A stretch of DNA of 40,192 nt from Planctomycetaceae bacterium (lineage in GTDB: Bacteria > Planctomycetota > Planctomycetia > Gemmatales > Gemmataceae): NCBI GenBank assembly GCA_013823135.1, contig PNLP01000063.1, forward strand, positions 1 to 40,192. Direction: 5' to 3'. The position numbers and the translations under genes were made by a program. This document shows, piece after piece, positions 1 through 7,619 of the stretch (its first letter is position 1; each line of letters opens with the position of its first letter). The notes below the pieces were generated by a model. That model was not told the origin of the DNA. It saw nothing but the letters and a program-made list of their open reading frames with translations, and made no database searches.

Positions 1-149
1 TTGGACTGGACACAAAACGGGGCATGGAGAGTTGGGGTGAACGAATGACCATCGCCCCAGTTTGGAAAACCGAAGACGGCCTACCAGCACCGTCCTTCGG
101 GTTTCCGTCTTGGGGTTAACTTCTTCATCGGTGATGCCTCGGCGGATCC

Positions 150-1208
150 TCAACCACCCTTCGATTTCGTCCTCGTCTTCGTTCGACACGCCGCCTCAAA
201 TTCCGCAGGAGTGACATACCCCAACGACGAGTGAATACGTTTTCGCATGTACACTTCCTCCAAAAATCTCCTGATCTGACGACGAGCGTCTGCCAAGTTC
301 TCGTACTCCGTCAAATACACTTCTTCCTGTTTCAACGTCCGCATGAAGCGCTCACACTTCCCATTCTGCATCGGCTTGCCTTTCGCCGAGCAACTCACCG
401 CGATCCCGTGGCTTTCGAGCTTCTCCACGTAACCCTTCGACAAATACTGCACACCGTGATCCGAGTGATGAATCTTCGGTGGGCCATGGGCACGCAACGC
501 ACGGTCCAAGGCACGATGCGTCAACTCGCTCGACAAATCGCGATCCAAATACCAGCCTCGAACGGCTCGACTGCACACGTCGATGATGACTGCCAGATAC
601 ACGAACTCGTGACCCAAATCGATGTACGTGATGTCCGCAGCCCACGCTTCATTGAGTCCCGTTATCTCCTGCTTTTTCAGCAGGTTTGGCCAGTCGCGGT
701 GATCCGGAGAATACTCCGAGGTCGCCACGAAGCGACGCACCTGGATCACCAGGTTCTCCTCGTGCATCAGCCGACGCACACGCTTGGCATTGACGGTGAA
801 CAGACCCCGTTGGAGTTCCTTATGGATCATCCGATACCCATACAGCGGGAACTCCTCCGCGATCTTGACCAGTGCGGCACGGACGCCGTCGTCTGGCTCC
901 TCGACGGCCTCATAGTAGAAACTGCTGCGATTGGCCTCCAACAGTTCGCAGAGCAACTCGACGCCGAATCGTTCGCGATGCTTCTCGATGAGTCCGCGTT
1001 TGGCGTCGAGCGTCAGTGAAGCATCGCGGAGAGTTTTTTTGCGGCGTCGAGTTCCACGGTGAGTTGACCGATGAGTCGTTCGAGATCGTCGATACGCTGC
1101 CGCTGAGCATCGTCGGGCGTGGTGGCGGAGAAGATACAATGAGCCTGCTTGAGGAGTTGCTGCTTCCACCGGTTGACGATGGTGTCCGAGAGTTGGTGCT
1201 TGCGGCAC
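150..1208 (-). CDS. IS3 OrfB, DDE transposase (made as OrfAB by frameshift)
   Basis: This is the catalytic half of the IS3 transposase, which cuts and joins the element ends through a copy-paste circle intermediate. The frame is open from 1208, but the part upstream of about 1040 is only the alternate frame of orfA. The conserved protein starts at the slippery A7 (KKTLRDASLTL). It has an HTH_21 region (YGYRMIHKELQ), then the rve core with the DDE triad visible as ADITYID, HHSDHGVQYLS and NGKCERFMRTLKQEE. The C-terminus (YMRKRIHSSLGYVTPAEFE) is complete. No lesion is visible. The expected product is an OrfA-OrfB fusion of about 380 residues. Confidence 0.9.
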   Translation of the reverse strand: MPQAPTLGHHRQPVEAATPQAGSLYLLRHHARRCSAAAYRRSRTTHRSTHRGTRRRKKTLRDASLTLDAKRGLIEKHRERFGVELLCELLEANRSSFYYEAVEEPDDGVRAALVKIAEEFPLYGYRMIHKELQRGLFTVNAKRVRRLMHEENLVIQVRRFVATSEYSPDHRDWPNLLKKQEITGLNEAWAADITYIDLGHEFVYLAVIIDVCSRAVRGWYLDRDLSSELTHRALDRALRAHGPPKIHHSDHGVQYLSKGYVEKLESHGIAVSCSAKGKPMQNGKCERFMRTLKQEEVYLTEYENLADARRQIRRFLEEVYMRKRIHSSLGYVTPAEFEAACRTKTRTKSKGG

Positions 1209-1294
1209 AACTCAGCAGTCGTGGTTTCTTTTCGCAACGCTGCCATCGCTATCTTCGCCTTGAACTCCGCTGAAAACTTTCTCGGCTTCGCCAT
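1013..1294 (-). CDS. IS3 OrfA, DNA-binding transposase subunit
   Basis: This 93-residue protein begins MAKPRKFSAEFKAKIAMAAL and has the HTH_Tnp_1 pattern: a basic N-terminus, then a helix-turn-helix around residues 20-50 (TTAELCRKHQLSDTIVNRWK). A leucine-rich helix (DDLERLIGQLTVELDAAKK) follows and in the family mediates multimerisation. It binds the IS ends. The reading frame continues 22 codons or so past the start of the overlap with orfB. The run of seven A at 1034-1040, within the codons for AAKKL, is the likely -1 slippery site that joins it to OrfB. An AGGAGGTATCC ribosome binding site precedes the ATG. Confidence 0.9.
   Translation of the reverse strand: MAKPRKFSAEFKAKIAMAALRKETTTAELCRKHQLSDTIVNRWKQQLLKQAHCIFSATTPDDAQRQRIDDLERLIGQLTVELDAAKKLSAMLH
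1034..1040 (-). promoter_or_regulatory. Slippery A7 heptamer for -1 programmed frameshift
   Basis: Seven consecutive A on the minus strand fall in orfA codons GCA AAA AAA CTC. A -1 slip gives AAA AAA ACT CTC, which is exactly the frame in which the conserved OrfB sequence begins. A AAA AAA is the commonest IS3-family slippery motif. I did not identify a stimulatory pseudoknot. Confidence 0.8.
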
Positions 1295-1360
1295 GGGATA
1301 CCTCCTTCACCTCAGGTTATCCCAACTCTATCCCGCGCCCAGTTTTTGGGGCGCAGTACA

Positions 1361-1825
1361 CTTCACTCGTCGAAGAATCGTGTCGGCACTCGTTGGCACT
1401 GCAAGTTCCGCTGCGAGGCGTGAACCGGGTTCACCACCGAGGGCAAATCCGAGGGTTCGGTGCAGGTGAGCAACGCGAGTGGTGGAGCGGGCGTGCGCAG
1501 CGGCCAACGCGGGAATCCGCTCGCAGAAGATGTGACGGCGACACCCAGCGTTGAGACAGAAGAACCTTCGGAGGGAGAGAATGAGGGCGAGTTGGCGACC
1601 GCAGATGGGCAGGTCCGCGAGAAGGCGGCGATATCGACTGTGGACATCATCGGACGGTTGACCGCAGACCGGGCACAGAGCGTTTGGCTCGGTGGGGGTG
1701 AGGGCGACGGCGATCAGGTTCGGGGTGAGAACCAAATCCGTCGGCGACAGATGAGTCCCGATGAGTTGGGAAAGAAGATGAGACGGCAACATGACGAGAG
1801 CCAGTTTGAGCTGGGCACCCATCAT
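1361..1825 (-). pseudogene. ISL3-family transposase, N-terminal fragment
   Basis: About 155 residues remain of a transposase normally 400 or more residues long. Residues around 50-110 form the zf-ISL3 zinc-binding domain: CPVCG, then a basic stretch (SRYRRLLADLPICGRQLAL), then CLNAGCRRHIFCERIP. A helix-turn-helix region follows (ARSTTRVAHLHRTLGFALGG and SADTILRRVK). The frame then runs into the IS3 terminal repeat and stops, so the DDE catalytic domain is missing. The start could be the ATG at 1825 or an internal one 11 codons later. It cannot be active as it stands. Confidence 0.85.
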
Positions 1826-1862
1826 TCTAACAATCGTCCATCATCAACTCTGCGGAAGAACC
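1361..1862 (-). mobile_element. 5' remnant of an ISL3-family element
   Basis: One end of an ISL3-type element. Its terminal repeat read inward on the minus strand is GGTTCTTCCGCAGAGTTGAT, beginning at 1862; GG-TCTTCCG is typical of ISL3 ends. It interrupts the integrase gene to the right and is interrupted on the left at 1360 by the IS3 element. The other half, if still present, would lie beyond the left edge of the window. Confidence 0.75.
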
Positions 1863-2643
1863 AGATCGTCCTGCTTTTCCCGCGGTGGCTGTTTTTGTGG
1901 TGAGAGGGACGGTACACCCACGTCACGCCTCCCATGTCGATGTCGCAACGCCGAATGGAAGACGCCTCACCGGGACGACACCCGGTGAGGCGTTGGAACT
2001 GGATCAACCCTATAACGTGGCGGTTCAAGTGCTCGATGGTGGCGTCCACGGTAGCGTCATCCACCGGACCGACGGGTTCTGTTTCGCGTGCAGGGGTTCT
2101 TCCACGCTTCAACCCCGATAGCGTGGTGAGACCTGTATAGACGGCAGTGGGAACCAACTCCTCCGATGCTGCCCATTTGAAAATGCGGCGGACCCGCTCC
2201 GTCTGTTGGTTTACCGAACGACGACACCACCCTTTCCCGATGAACTGCTGTTGGACCGCCTTCAGTGCCAGGGGTCCGAACGACGCGGCAGGGGTATTCC
2301 CATACAACTCACGAACGACGTGAGACACGGTTTTGACTTGTTCCACCTCGCGTGTCAGTTGCCCGTCCGGACCGCAGTAGTGCCGTTCAGCGTGATCCAA
2401 GTAGGTGAGCAGCACTTCTGCAACACTGATGGTGGGGGAATGGTGAGAATGGAGTGTTGTGAGCGACCCTGTTTCCAAGCCGATTACGAATTTTCGATAT
2501 GCAGCTTTCGATTCGGGAGAATTGAAGGCTCCTGGTAAGGTTCGGTCATGGCGGTTGCCAGCCGAGTCAGTCCACGCGACGCGGGCCTGTCCCGATGCAC
2601 GGTGAAGTCGATAGTTTGGAATTGTGCTTTTTGGACGTGGCAT
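1863..2643 (-). pseudogene. Tyrosine recombinase (integrase), truncated by ISL3 insertion
   Basis: About 260 residues of a phage-type site-specific integrase survive. They comprise an N-terminal basic region (MPRPKSTIPNYRLHRASGQA), a SAM-like core-binding domain at about residues 65-175, and the start of the catalytic domain. The first catalytic arginine is present (LTGCRPGEASSIRRCDID), and the beta-hairpin carrying the catalytic lysine begins (HHKNSHRGKSRTIWF). The sequence then enters the ISL3 terminal repeat. The HxxR motif and nucleophilic tyrosine are lost, so it is inactive. It lies 113 bp beyond the 3' end of the tRNA-Gly gene in the same orientation, the usual arrangement for an integrase that uses a tRNA attachment site. 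Confidence 0.88.
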
Positions 2644-2756
2644 TTGCGGAACCCCGTGGTTTCGGGGTATTTACCCCGAAATCCGTCGTTCGGGGCCGCG
2701 CCCAGAAACACTCTGGGGTTAGCGTAAAACGCTACGGCTGTAGTGATTGCAACCAG

Positions 2757-2828
2757 AGCGGGTGATGGGACTTGAACCCACGACAACCTCGTTGGCAACG
2801 AGGTACTCTACCACTGAGTTACACCCGC
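2757..2828 (-). tRNA. tRNA-Gly (anticodon GCC)
   Basis: The minus strand folds as a complete cloverleaf. The acceptor stem is GCGGGTG with CACCCGC (seven perfect pairs), and the D arm is ACTC-AGTGGTAG-GAGT. The anticodon stem CCTCG/CGAGG encloses loop TTGCCAA (anticodon GCC), and the T arm is GTGGG-TTCAAGT-CCCAT. The discriminator base is T and no CCA is encoded. The 3' half is the likely attachment site of the integrase remnant next to it. Confidence 0.96.
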
Positions 2829-3090
2829 AAACATAACCTGACCCAAGCAATTTAGATGGCATAGGCCACGTCTTCAAGAGGAAATTATCATTGGCTGCCG
2901 AGATGGGCACGGCGGCTTCCCCCTGATCACCAGGAATCCCCAATTCCCGAGGCGACAGGGCTGTTCCGACACGCGACTCCGAGAACATCGCTCGCACAAG
3001 AGGATGTGGCGAAGCTCCCCCAATCACGTCTTGCCCAAATCCGACAAAATGAAACGGTCAATAGCCCTGGGCAGTAACCAGGTAGCAAAA

Positions 3091-3130
3091 GCGAAAGGGT
3101 GACATCAATCTTTTGATGTCACCCTTTCGC
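3091..3130 (-). terminator. Rho-independent terminator of the TolC-like gene
   Basis: A perfect 18-bp stem (3091-3108 with 3113-3130) has a four-base loop and is followed on the minus strand by TTTT. It begins 13 bases after the stop codon at 3144-3146. The stem is long and only moderately GC-rich. The convergent direction has no T-run of note, so it probably terminates only the minus-strand gene. Confidence 0.85.
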
Positions 3131-3143
3131 GAGAATCGAGTTG

Positions 3144-5528
3144 TCACGGAGTCGGCAGCGAAAGTCCCGGAGGAGGCACTGGTAGTGGAACCGAGTTACC
3201 CCCTGGCGGCAGCGGAGTCGGCGGGGACGCGGGCAACGGAACCGGGTTCGCCCTGGGTGCCGGTGAATCGTTCAGAATCGGCGTCCGCTTGGGGATCACC
3301 ACCGTGCCTGCTGGCTGGAAGTACTCTTCACCCGGCGAAGCTGGGCTGCCGACCACCGTTGCCCCTGGGAACTGAACCACGGGCTGGGTCAGTCTCGAGG
3401 TGCTGCTCGGCATCGCGTTGATCCCGATGCCACTCGGCAGGCTCGGATCCTTCTTCAGATCCTTCTTCGGGTCGATCGGCAGCGGGCTAGGCAGCGTGTC
3501 CGGCAGCGGATCCCGTTTCTCCGCGAACGGAGGCAGCGAGATGTTGCCGATGAGCGGCGTTCCACCCGGCGGGGCGATGGTCGTGCCACCGATCGTGTCC
3601 GGTCCACCCGGAGGTGGCTGGCAATCCCGCTCACGCAGTTTCAGTGCAGACTCGGTTCGCTCGCGGATGTGGTCCACGGCCTTCTTCTGTGCCCACGGCG
3701 GCAGCGGCCCCTCGTTCACCGACACGTTGTTGTACTTCTGAATCGTTCCCTTCGCGAGTTCCAACGCGGCCAGTGCCGAGTTGTAATCCGCGATCGCCCG
3801 AAACTCGTTCGCGATGGACGTCGCCAAGTCACGCTGTACCTGCAAGTACTGCTGGTAGTAGTTCGAGTCCCACCGACCGAGGTCGATGACTTCCTTGATC
3901 TTGCCGAGATAGATCTGCAAAGCCTTGCGTTCCTCGCGGGCCGGCCCGATTTCCGCGTGCGACTGAATCACACGGCGGTACTGCTGGGTGAGGTATTCGA
4001 GCGCCTTCATTTCCGAGTCGCGAAGCTGGAAGTAGCTTCGTGCCAGGTTCAACTGGGCCTCGCGGACGAGGCCATTCGCGTCACGGAACCCCAGCGGCAT
4101 ATCCAGGCGGAAGCCGAGGGTCCAGCTGTTGAACTGGTTGTTCGTGAAACTCGCGAGCGCGTTGCCGGGGTTGCCGTTCGCGAGGGTTTCACTGCCGTCG
4201 AGGCGTGTCCCCAGGCCGGCGATGTCGTACTGGCTGAACATGCGAAGGTCCGGCCGGCGAAGGTTCTTTTGGAGCTCCACGTTCAACTGATTGAACTTCA
4301 CCGTTTGTCGGGCTTCCAGCAGTTCGGGGCGGTTCGAGAGCGCTTCGTTCGCGGCCTCGTAGAAATCCGGCCGGTACGGAGCCTCGTTCGGCTTGTCGAT
4401 CGGGATGAGCCGGTAACCGTCGTCGCTGCGGAGCCCGAGCATGCCGCGAAGTTGGCGTTCCGATTCCAGAACAGTGCCACGAGCCTGGTACACCTGTCGG
4501 CGGAACCGCTCGAACTGGGCACGAGCCTGGAACGCATCCTGCGGCGGCTGGTTACCCAGGTCCACCCGAAGCTGGATGAACCGGTAGCCTTCGAATGCCT
4601 GCCGCAAGCCCTCTTCCTGAGCGTAGAGGTTGTAGTACGCCGCGTAGAGGTTCCAGTACGCGGTCTCGACGTTCACCAACATGTAGTTGACTCGGACGTC
4701 GAATTCCGCCTTAGCCTGATCCACGCGGATGCGGCTGATGAGGATACCTTCGGTCCCCTGCCCGCCACTCGGCTGGAGGTTGAGCAACTGGCTACCGGGG
4801 TGGCTCGGCGACAGAAGGTTCGCCTCGACGCCGAACAGGCGGAGCAACGGTTGTTCAAAGCTGAACTGCACTCGCGGCGTGTAGTTCGGGTTCACGAACC
4901 CGTTACCAGGAGTGTTGGCGAACTTCTGGTAATCGGTGCTGAAGGTGATCCCGGCCGTACCACCAGTGGGCAACGGCTTGGCCAGCGTGCTCGACACGTT
5001 CGAGACGTCGCGGGAGTTCTGGAAGGACAGGAACTGTGCCGCGATAGGTTGGTCAACCTTCTGCCACGTCACGCTGTTGATCCAGCGTGCGTCGAATTTT
5101 GACAGAGATCGTTCGAGGTTCACGGCCTGGATGGCCGGATCGACTGCGAAGACCTTGATCGAGTCCGACCCGCCGATCGTGCGCCCGCTCAGGGTCTCGA
5201 TCGACTCCGTCTTGAAGCCGAAATTTGTCGGAACTTGCGAACCCGTGTTACCCTGCTCGAGCGCAATCGCGATGCACTCCTGCAGAGTGACCATCCGCGC
5301 CGGCCGACTCGTGTTGAGCACGTCCCCTGGGCCGCCGGGCGTCACCGGGTCCACCTGGCTGGGGGTGAGAGTGCTGTGGGGTTCTGACTCCAGACCACGA
5401 GGCAAGGCGTTCATCACAGCATCTTTGTAATCCGCCGGTTCCATGAACACGCGTTGCTTACACCCACCGGCCGATCCGATGGCAAGAAGCCCAGCCAGTA
5501 TCCGTTTCGCCCACCGCTTGCGAATCAT
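3144..5528 (-). CDS. TolC-family outer membrane efflux lipoprotein
   Basis: A 794-residue TolC-like protein, expected to form a trimeric channel through the outer membrane and periplasm for an export system. The chosen start gives MIRKRWAKRILAGLLAIGSAGGCKQ, a signal peptide with lipobox AGGC, so it should be lipid-anchored. An open extension upstream adds 47 residues without a signal. The two OEP repeats are visible as long amphipathic helical stretches (NYMLVNVETAYWNLYAAYYNL, and later REAQLNLARSYFQLRDSEMKALEYL). The last 150 or so residues are an unusual proline- and glycine-rich tail (for example PLPASPPTPLPPGGNSVPLP), which makes the protein much longer than typical TolC. No inner-membrane pump or adaptor gene is beside it, and a strong terminator follows. 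Confidence 0.88.
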   Translation of the reverse strand: MIRKRWAKRILAGLLAIGSAGGCKQRVFMEPADYKDAVMNALPRGLESEPHSTLTPSQVDPVTPGGPGDVLNTSRPARMVTLQECIAIALEQGNTGSQVPTNFGFKTESIETLSGRTIGGSDSIKVFAVDPAIQAVNLERSLSKFDARWINSVTWQKVDQPIAAQFLSFQNSRDVSNVSSTLAKPLPTGGTAGITFSTDYQKFANTPGNGFVNPNYTPRVQFSFEQPLLRLFGVEANLLSPSHPGSQLLNLQPSGGQGTEGILISRIRVDQAKAEFDVRVNYMLVNVETAYWNLYAAYYNLYAQEEGLRQAFEGYRFIQLRVDLGNQPPQDAFQARAQFERFRRQVYQARGTVLESERQLRGMLGLRSDDGYRLIPIDKPNEAPYRPDFYEAANEALSNRPELLEARQTVKFNQLNVELQKNLRRPDLRMFSQYDIAGLGTRLDGSETLANGNPGNALASFTNNQFNSWTLGFRLDMPLGFRDANGLVREAQLNLARSYFQLRDSEMKALEYLTQQYRRVIQSHAEIGPAREERKALQIYLGKIKEVIDLGRWDSNYYQQYLQVQRDLATSIANEFRAIADYNSALAALELAKGTIQKYNNVSVNEGPLPPWAQKKAVDHIRERTESALKLRERDCQPPPGGPDTIGGTTIAPPGGTPLIGNISLPPFAEKRDPLPDTLPSPLPIDPKKDLKKDPSLPSGIGINAMPSSTSRLTQPVVQFPGATVVGSPASPGEEYFQPAGTVVIPKRTPILNDSPAPRANPVPLPASPPTPLPPGGNSVPLPVPPPGLSLPTP

Positions 5529-5737
5529 CGCGTCCCCCCGTCCCGGACCGGGCGTTGCCTTGTGGAATCCCCCGACTCCAATAAGGCTGCTCCTCACCCA
5601 TCGACACAGCAGGGTGACCGAATTTATGCGAGTTGGCGATTGAAGCGACTTTTCCGGCTGGATGAGCACCAGTTTGGGCGAACTGACAAGAATGGCTCAA
5701 GTCTTGGGGAGATGGGCAAGCGTGAGTCCCTCACGGT

Positions 5738-5757
5738 CTAGCCGCGATCCGAGGGAG
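5738..5757. repeat. Half-site of the TAGCCGCGA palindromic repeat
   Basis: The plus strand reads CTAGCCGCGATCCGAGGGAG, a diverged single arm of the perfect palindrome at 16105-16166. Read on the minus strand it supplies the final codons SDRG and the TAG stop of the Mpo1-like gene. Confidence 0.55.
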
Positions 5758-6070
5758 AAGGAGCGGTTTCGGCGTATTGCGGCGCGATCGCCACGACGGG
5801 CAGCCCGAGCATTCGCTTGATGGGAATCAGTTCGCCGACATCGTTCCCTTCAACCTGATGGCCGATCCACTGAAGCAGGTACCCGCCCACGATCGCGCCG
5901 ACTCCCCAGGGCCAGTCCGCGACGAAGAGCAGCGGAATGCCTGCAACCGCCAGGGGTATGCCCAGCATGTGAATCCAGAAGTTGAACGAGTTCTGGTGGC
6001 GAGTCAGCCAGTTGCGGCGTGCCCGCTTCGCGAATTTGAACAACTTGCGAGCGATCGGAAAGCTAGGCAT
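5738..6070 (-). CDS. Mpo1-like (DUF962) small membrane protein
   Basis: A 110-residue protein starting MPSFPIARKLFKFAKRAR. It matches the DUF962/Mpo1 family: NFWIHMLGIPLAVAGIPLLF, a second membrane segment (GVGAIVGGYLLQWIGHQVEGN) and conserved histidines (H in NFWIHMLG and in WIGHQVEGN). The yeast homologue Mpo1 is an iron-dependent dioxygenase acting on 2-hydroxy fatty acids; whether this bacterial protein does the same is inference. The start avoids a 30-codon upstream extension without similarity. Its last codons and TAG stop lie in a copy of the TAGCCGCGA repeat. The amidohydrolase gene lies upstream on the same strand, 86 bp away. Confidence 0.75.
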   Translation of the reverse strand: MPSFPIARKLFKFAKRARRNWLTRHQNSFNFWIHMLGIPLAVAGIPLLFVADWPWGVGAIVGGYLLQWIGHQVEGNDVGELIPIKRMLGLPVVAIAPQYAETAPSPSDRG

Positions 6071-6156
6071 GTGTGGTAGACCGGCGCACAAGGGGACGGA
6101 CGCAGGAAGATGATACGAACGGGTGAGGCGGTCGCCCCATCGGGGCGACTTGCCCG

Positions 6157-7434
6157 TCACGGTTGCTTGAACAGCACGCCGCCTTTCATCACGAGTTTCA
6201 CCTTCCGCAGGGTCTTCACGTCCTTCGTGGGGTCGCCTTCCACGGCCACGAGATCCGCCAGGAAGCCCGGTTTCACCGCGCCGAGTTTCGCCTCGAAGTG
6301 CAGTGCCTTCGCGGCCACGCTCGTTGCGGCCTTCAAAGCCTGCACCGGCGTCATGCCGTATTCCACGAGCATCTCGATTTCGCGTGCTCCGTCCCCGTGC
6401 GCGAACACGCCAATGTCGCTGCCGTTCACAACGGTCACTCCCGCCTCAAGCGCGGCCTTGAAGCTCTCCCGCTTCGTCTTGAGCCCGGTCGGCTCGGGTT
6501 TGCCCGCTTGCCAGCCGTCGAAGTACCGTGCGTACCCTTCCGCGGCCGCAAGCGTCGGGCAGTACCCCACGTTGTGCTTCGCCATCAGCCGAAACACCTC
6601 GACATCCCCCTCGTCGCCGTGCTCGACCGTTTCGACACCCGCGAGCGTTGCCCGCCGCATCCCTTCCTTCGACTGTGCGTGTGCGACCACGGGAACGCCC
6701 GCATCGCGAGCCGTGTTCACGACCAACTTCAACTCATCGAGAGAGAACGCGGGTTTCGGACCAGGCCCGGGACCGTGCGGCGTGTCGGCGTAGATCTTGA
6801 TCCAGTCGGCACCGGCGCGGATTTGTTCCCTCACCACCGTGCGCAGACGCTCGCCATCAGCTTCGTCGGCCCCTTGTGGGAGTCGCCATTCCGGAGCGTG
6901 GTTCCGTGGCGCGTAGCTTCCCGTGGCGACGATCGCCTTCGTCACGACCAACAACCGCGGTCCGGGGATGACGCCCTTCTCGATGGCGGACTTGATGCCG
7001 ACATCAGCGTATCCTGCCCCTTCCGTGCCAAGGTCACGAAGCGTGGTGAATCCACTGAGAAGCCCCGCTTTGGCGTGGTTAGTCGCACGACAGATGCGCT
7101 CGGCGAGCGGTTCCTTCAACACCTGGTCATCCCACTTGGTTTCGTCGTAAGGGTGTAACAACAAGTGCGAGTGTGCGTCGATCAACCCTGGCAGCAGCGT
7201 CGTTCCGGGCAACTCAACCACCTTCGCCCCTTTCGGCACCTCCACCTTGTCGGCTGGTCCCGCTGCCGCAATCTTCTCGCCCTTCACCAGCACGACCCAC
7301 CCCGCGTGCGGCGTCGCCGTGACGCCATCGAACACGCGATCAGGCTTCAGGAGCACCGGCAGATCGGGCTCCGCACTGGTCGCCGAGGTAAAGCACACGA
7401 GTGCGGCGAGCATGACGAAACACAGTCGAAGCAT
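6157..7434 (-). CDS. Secreted metal-dependent amidohydrolase
   Basis: A 425-residue amidohydrolase-superfamily enzyme. It has a signal peptide (MLRLCFVMLAALVCFTSATSA), then a small beta domain and a TIM barrel. Visible metal-site residues are the HSH motif (H88, H90 in LIDAHSHLL), a candidate bridging lysine K213 (DWIKIYAD), H252 (VVAHAQS), H272 (VEHGDE) and D340 (NGSDIG). The C-terminus (LGAVKPGFLADLVAVEGDP) is the usual returning beta segment. The pattern is that of the imidazolonepropionase-like/prolidase-like group, whose members hydrolyse cyclic amides or dipeptides; the true substrate cannot be read from sequence. The divergent neighbour at 7620 shares the upstream region, which contains a cloverleaf-like repeat. 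Confidence 0.88.
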   Translation of the reverse strand: MLRLCFVMLAALVCFTSATSAEPDLPVLLKPDRVFDGVTATPHAGWVVLVKGEKIAAAGPADKVEVPKGAKVVELPGTTLLPGLIDAHSHLLLHPYDETKWDDQVLKEPLAERICRATNHAKAGLLSGFTTLRDLGTEGAGYADVGIKSAIEKGVIPGPRLLVVTKAIVATGSYAPRNHAPEWRLPQGADEADGERLRTVVREQIRAGADWIKIYADTPHGPGPGPKPAFSLDELKLVVNTARDAGVPVVAHAQSKEGMRRATLAGVETVEHGDEGDVEVFRLMAKHNVGYCPTLAAAEGYARYFDGWQAGKPEPTGLKTKRESFKAALEAGVTVVNGSDIGVFAHGDGAREIEMLVEYGMTPVQALKAATSVAAKALHFEAKLGAVKPGFLADLVAVEGDPTKDVKTLRKVKLVMKGGVLFKQP

Positions 7435-7452
7435 GTGCGGTCTCCGGGTTCA

Positions 7453-7528
7453 GGCGAGCGGAGGACATCAGTCCTCCGGTTGTGTTGCGAAGGCCAGGAC
7501 TCGGGGGGCTTACGCACCCCCGCTCGCC
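7453..7528. repeat. Cloverleaf-like palindromic element between divergent genes
   Basis: Outer arms GGCGAGCGG (7453-7461) and CCGCTCGCC (7520-7528) enclose two hairpins: GGAGGAC-ATCA-GTCCTCC (7460-7477) and GGGGG...CCCCC (7504-7521). The first hairpin shares bases with the left outer arm, so the folds may be alternatives. It lies in the 185-bp region between the amidohydrolase and oxidoreductase starts, too far from either stop to be a terminator. Confidence 0.65.
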
Positions 7529-7619
7529 AAAACGACGCAAACGAATCGTTGCGGTCGGCGACTGTTAGGTTACAGTAAGAGCCTGCTGATTGCCTCTCTC
7601 CACCCTCCCAGGAACCCGC

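Larger units (their letters stand above)
2..1360 (-). mobile_element. Complete IS3-family insertion sequence (IS150-like)
   Basis: The element is bounded by TG at position 2 and CA at 1360. Its ends form an imperfect inverted repeat: the left end reads TGGACTGGACACAAAACGGG, and the right end read inward on the minus strand begins TGTACTGCGCCCCAAAAACT; both run on to a GAGTTGGG block. Inside are an orfA with a helix-turn-helix and an orfB with a DDE integrase core, overlapping out of frame as in IS3 elements with programmed frameshifting. Neither frame has a stop or deletion, so it may be active. It sits inside an ISL3-type transposase gene. Only one base precedes the left end, so a target duplication cannot be checked. 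Confidence 0.88.

Noticed and set aside
3669..5102. A 477-codon plus-strand frame antisense to the TolC gene
   Set aside because: No motif, low-complexity composition, and full overlap with a well-supported gene. It is a codon-bias shadow.
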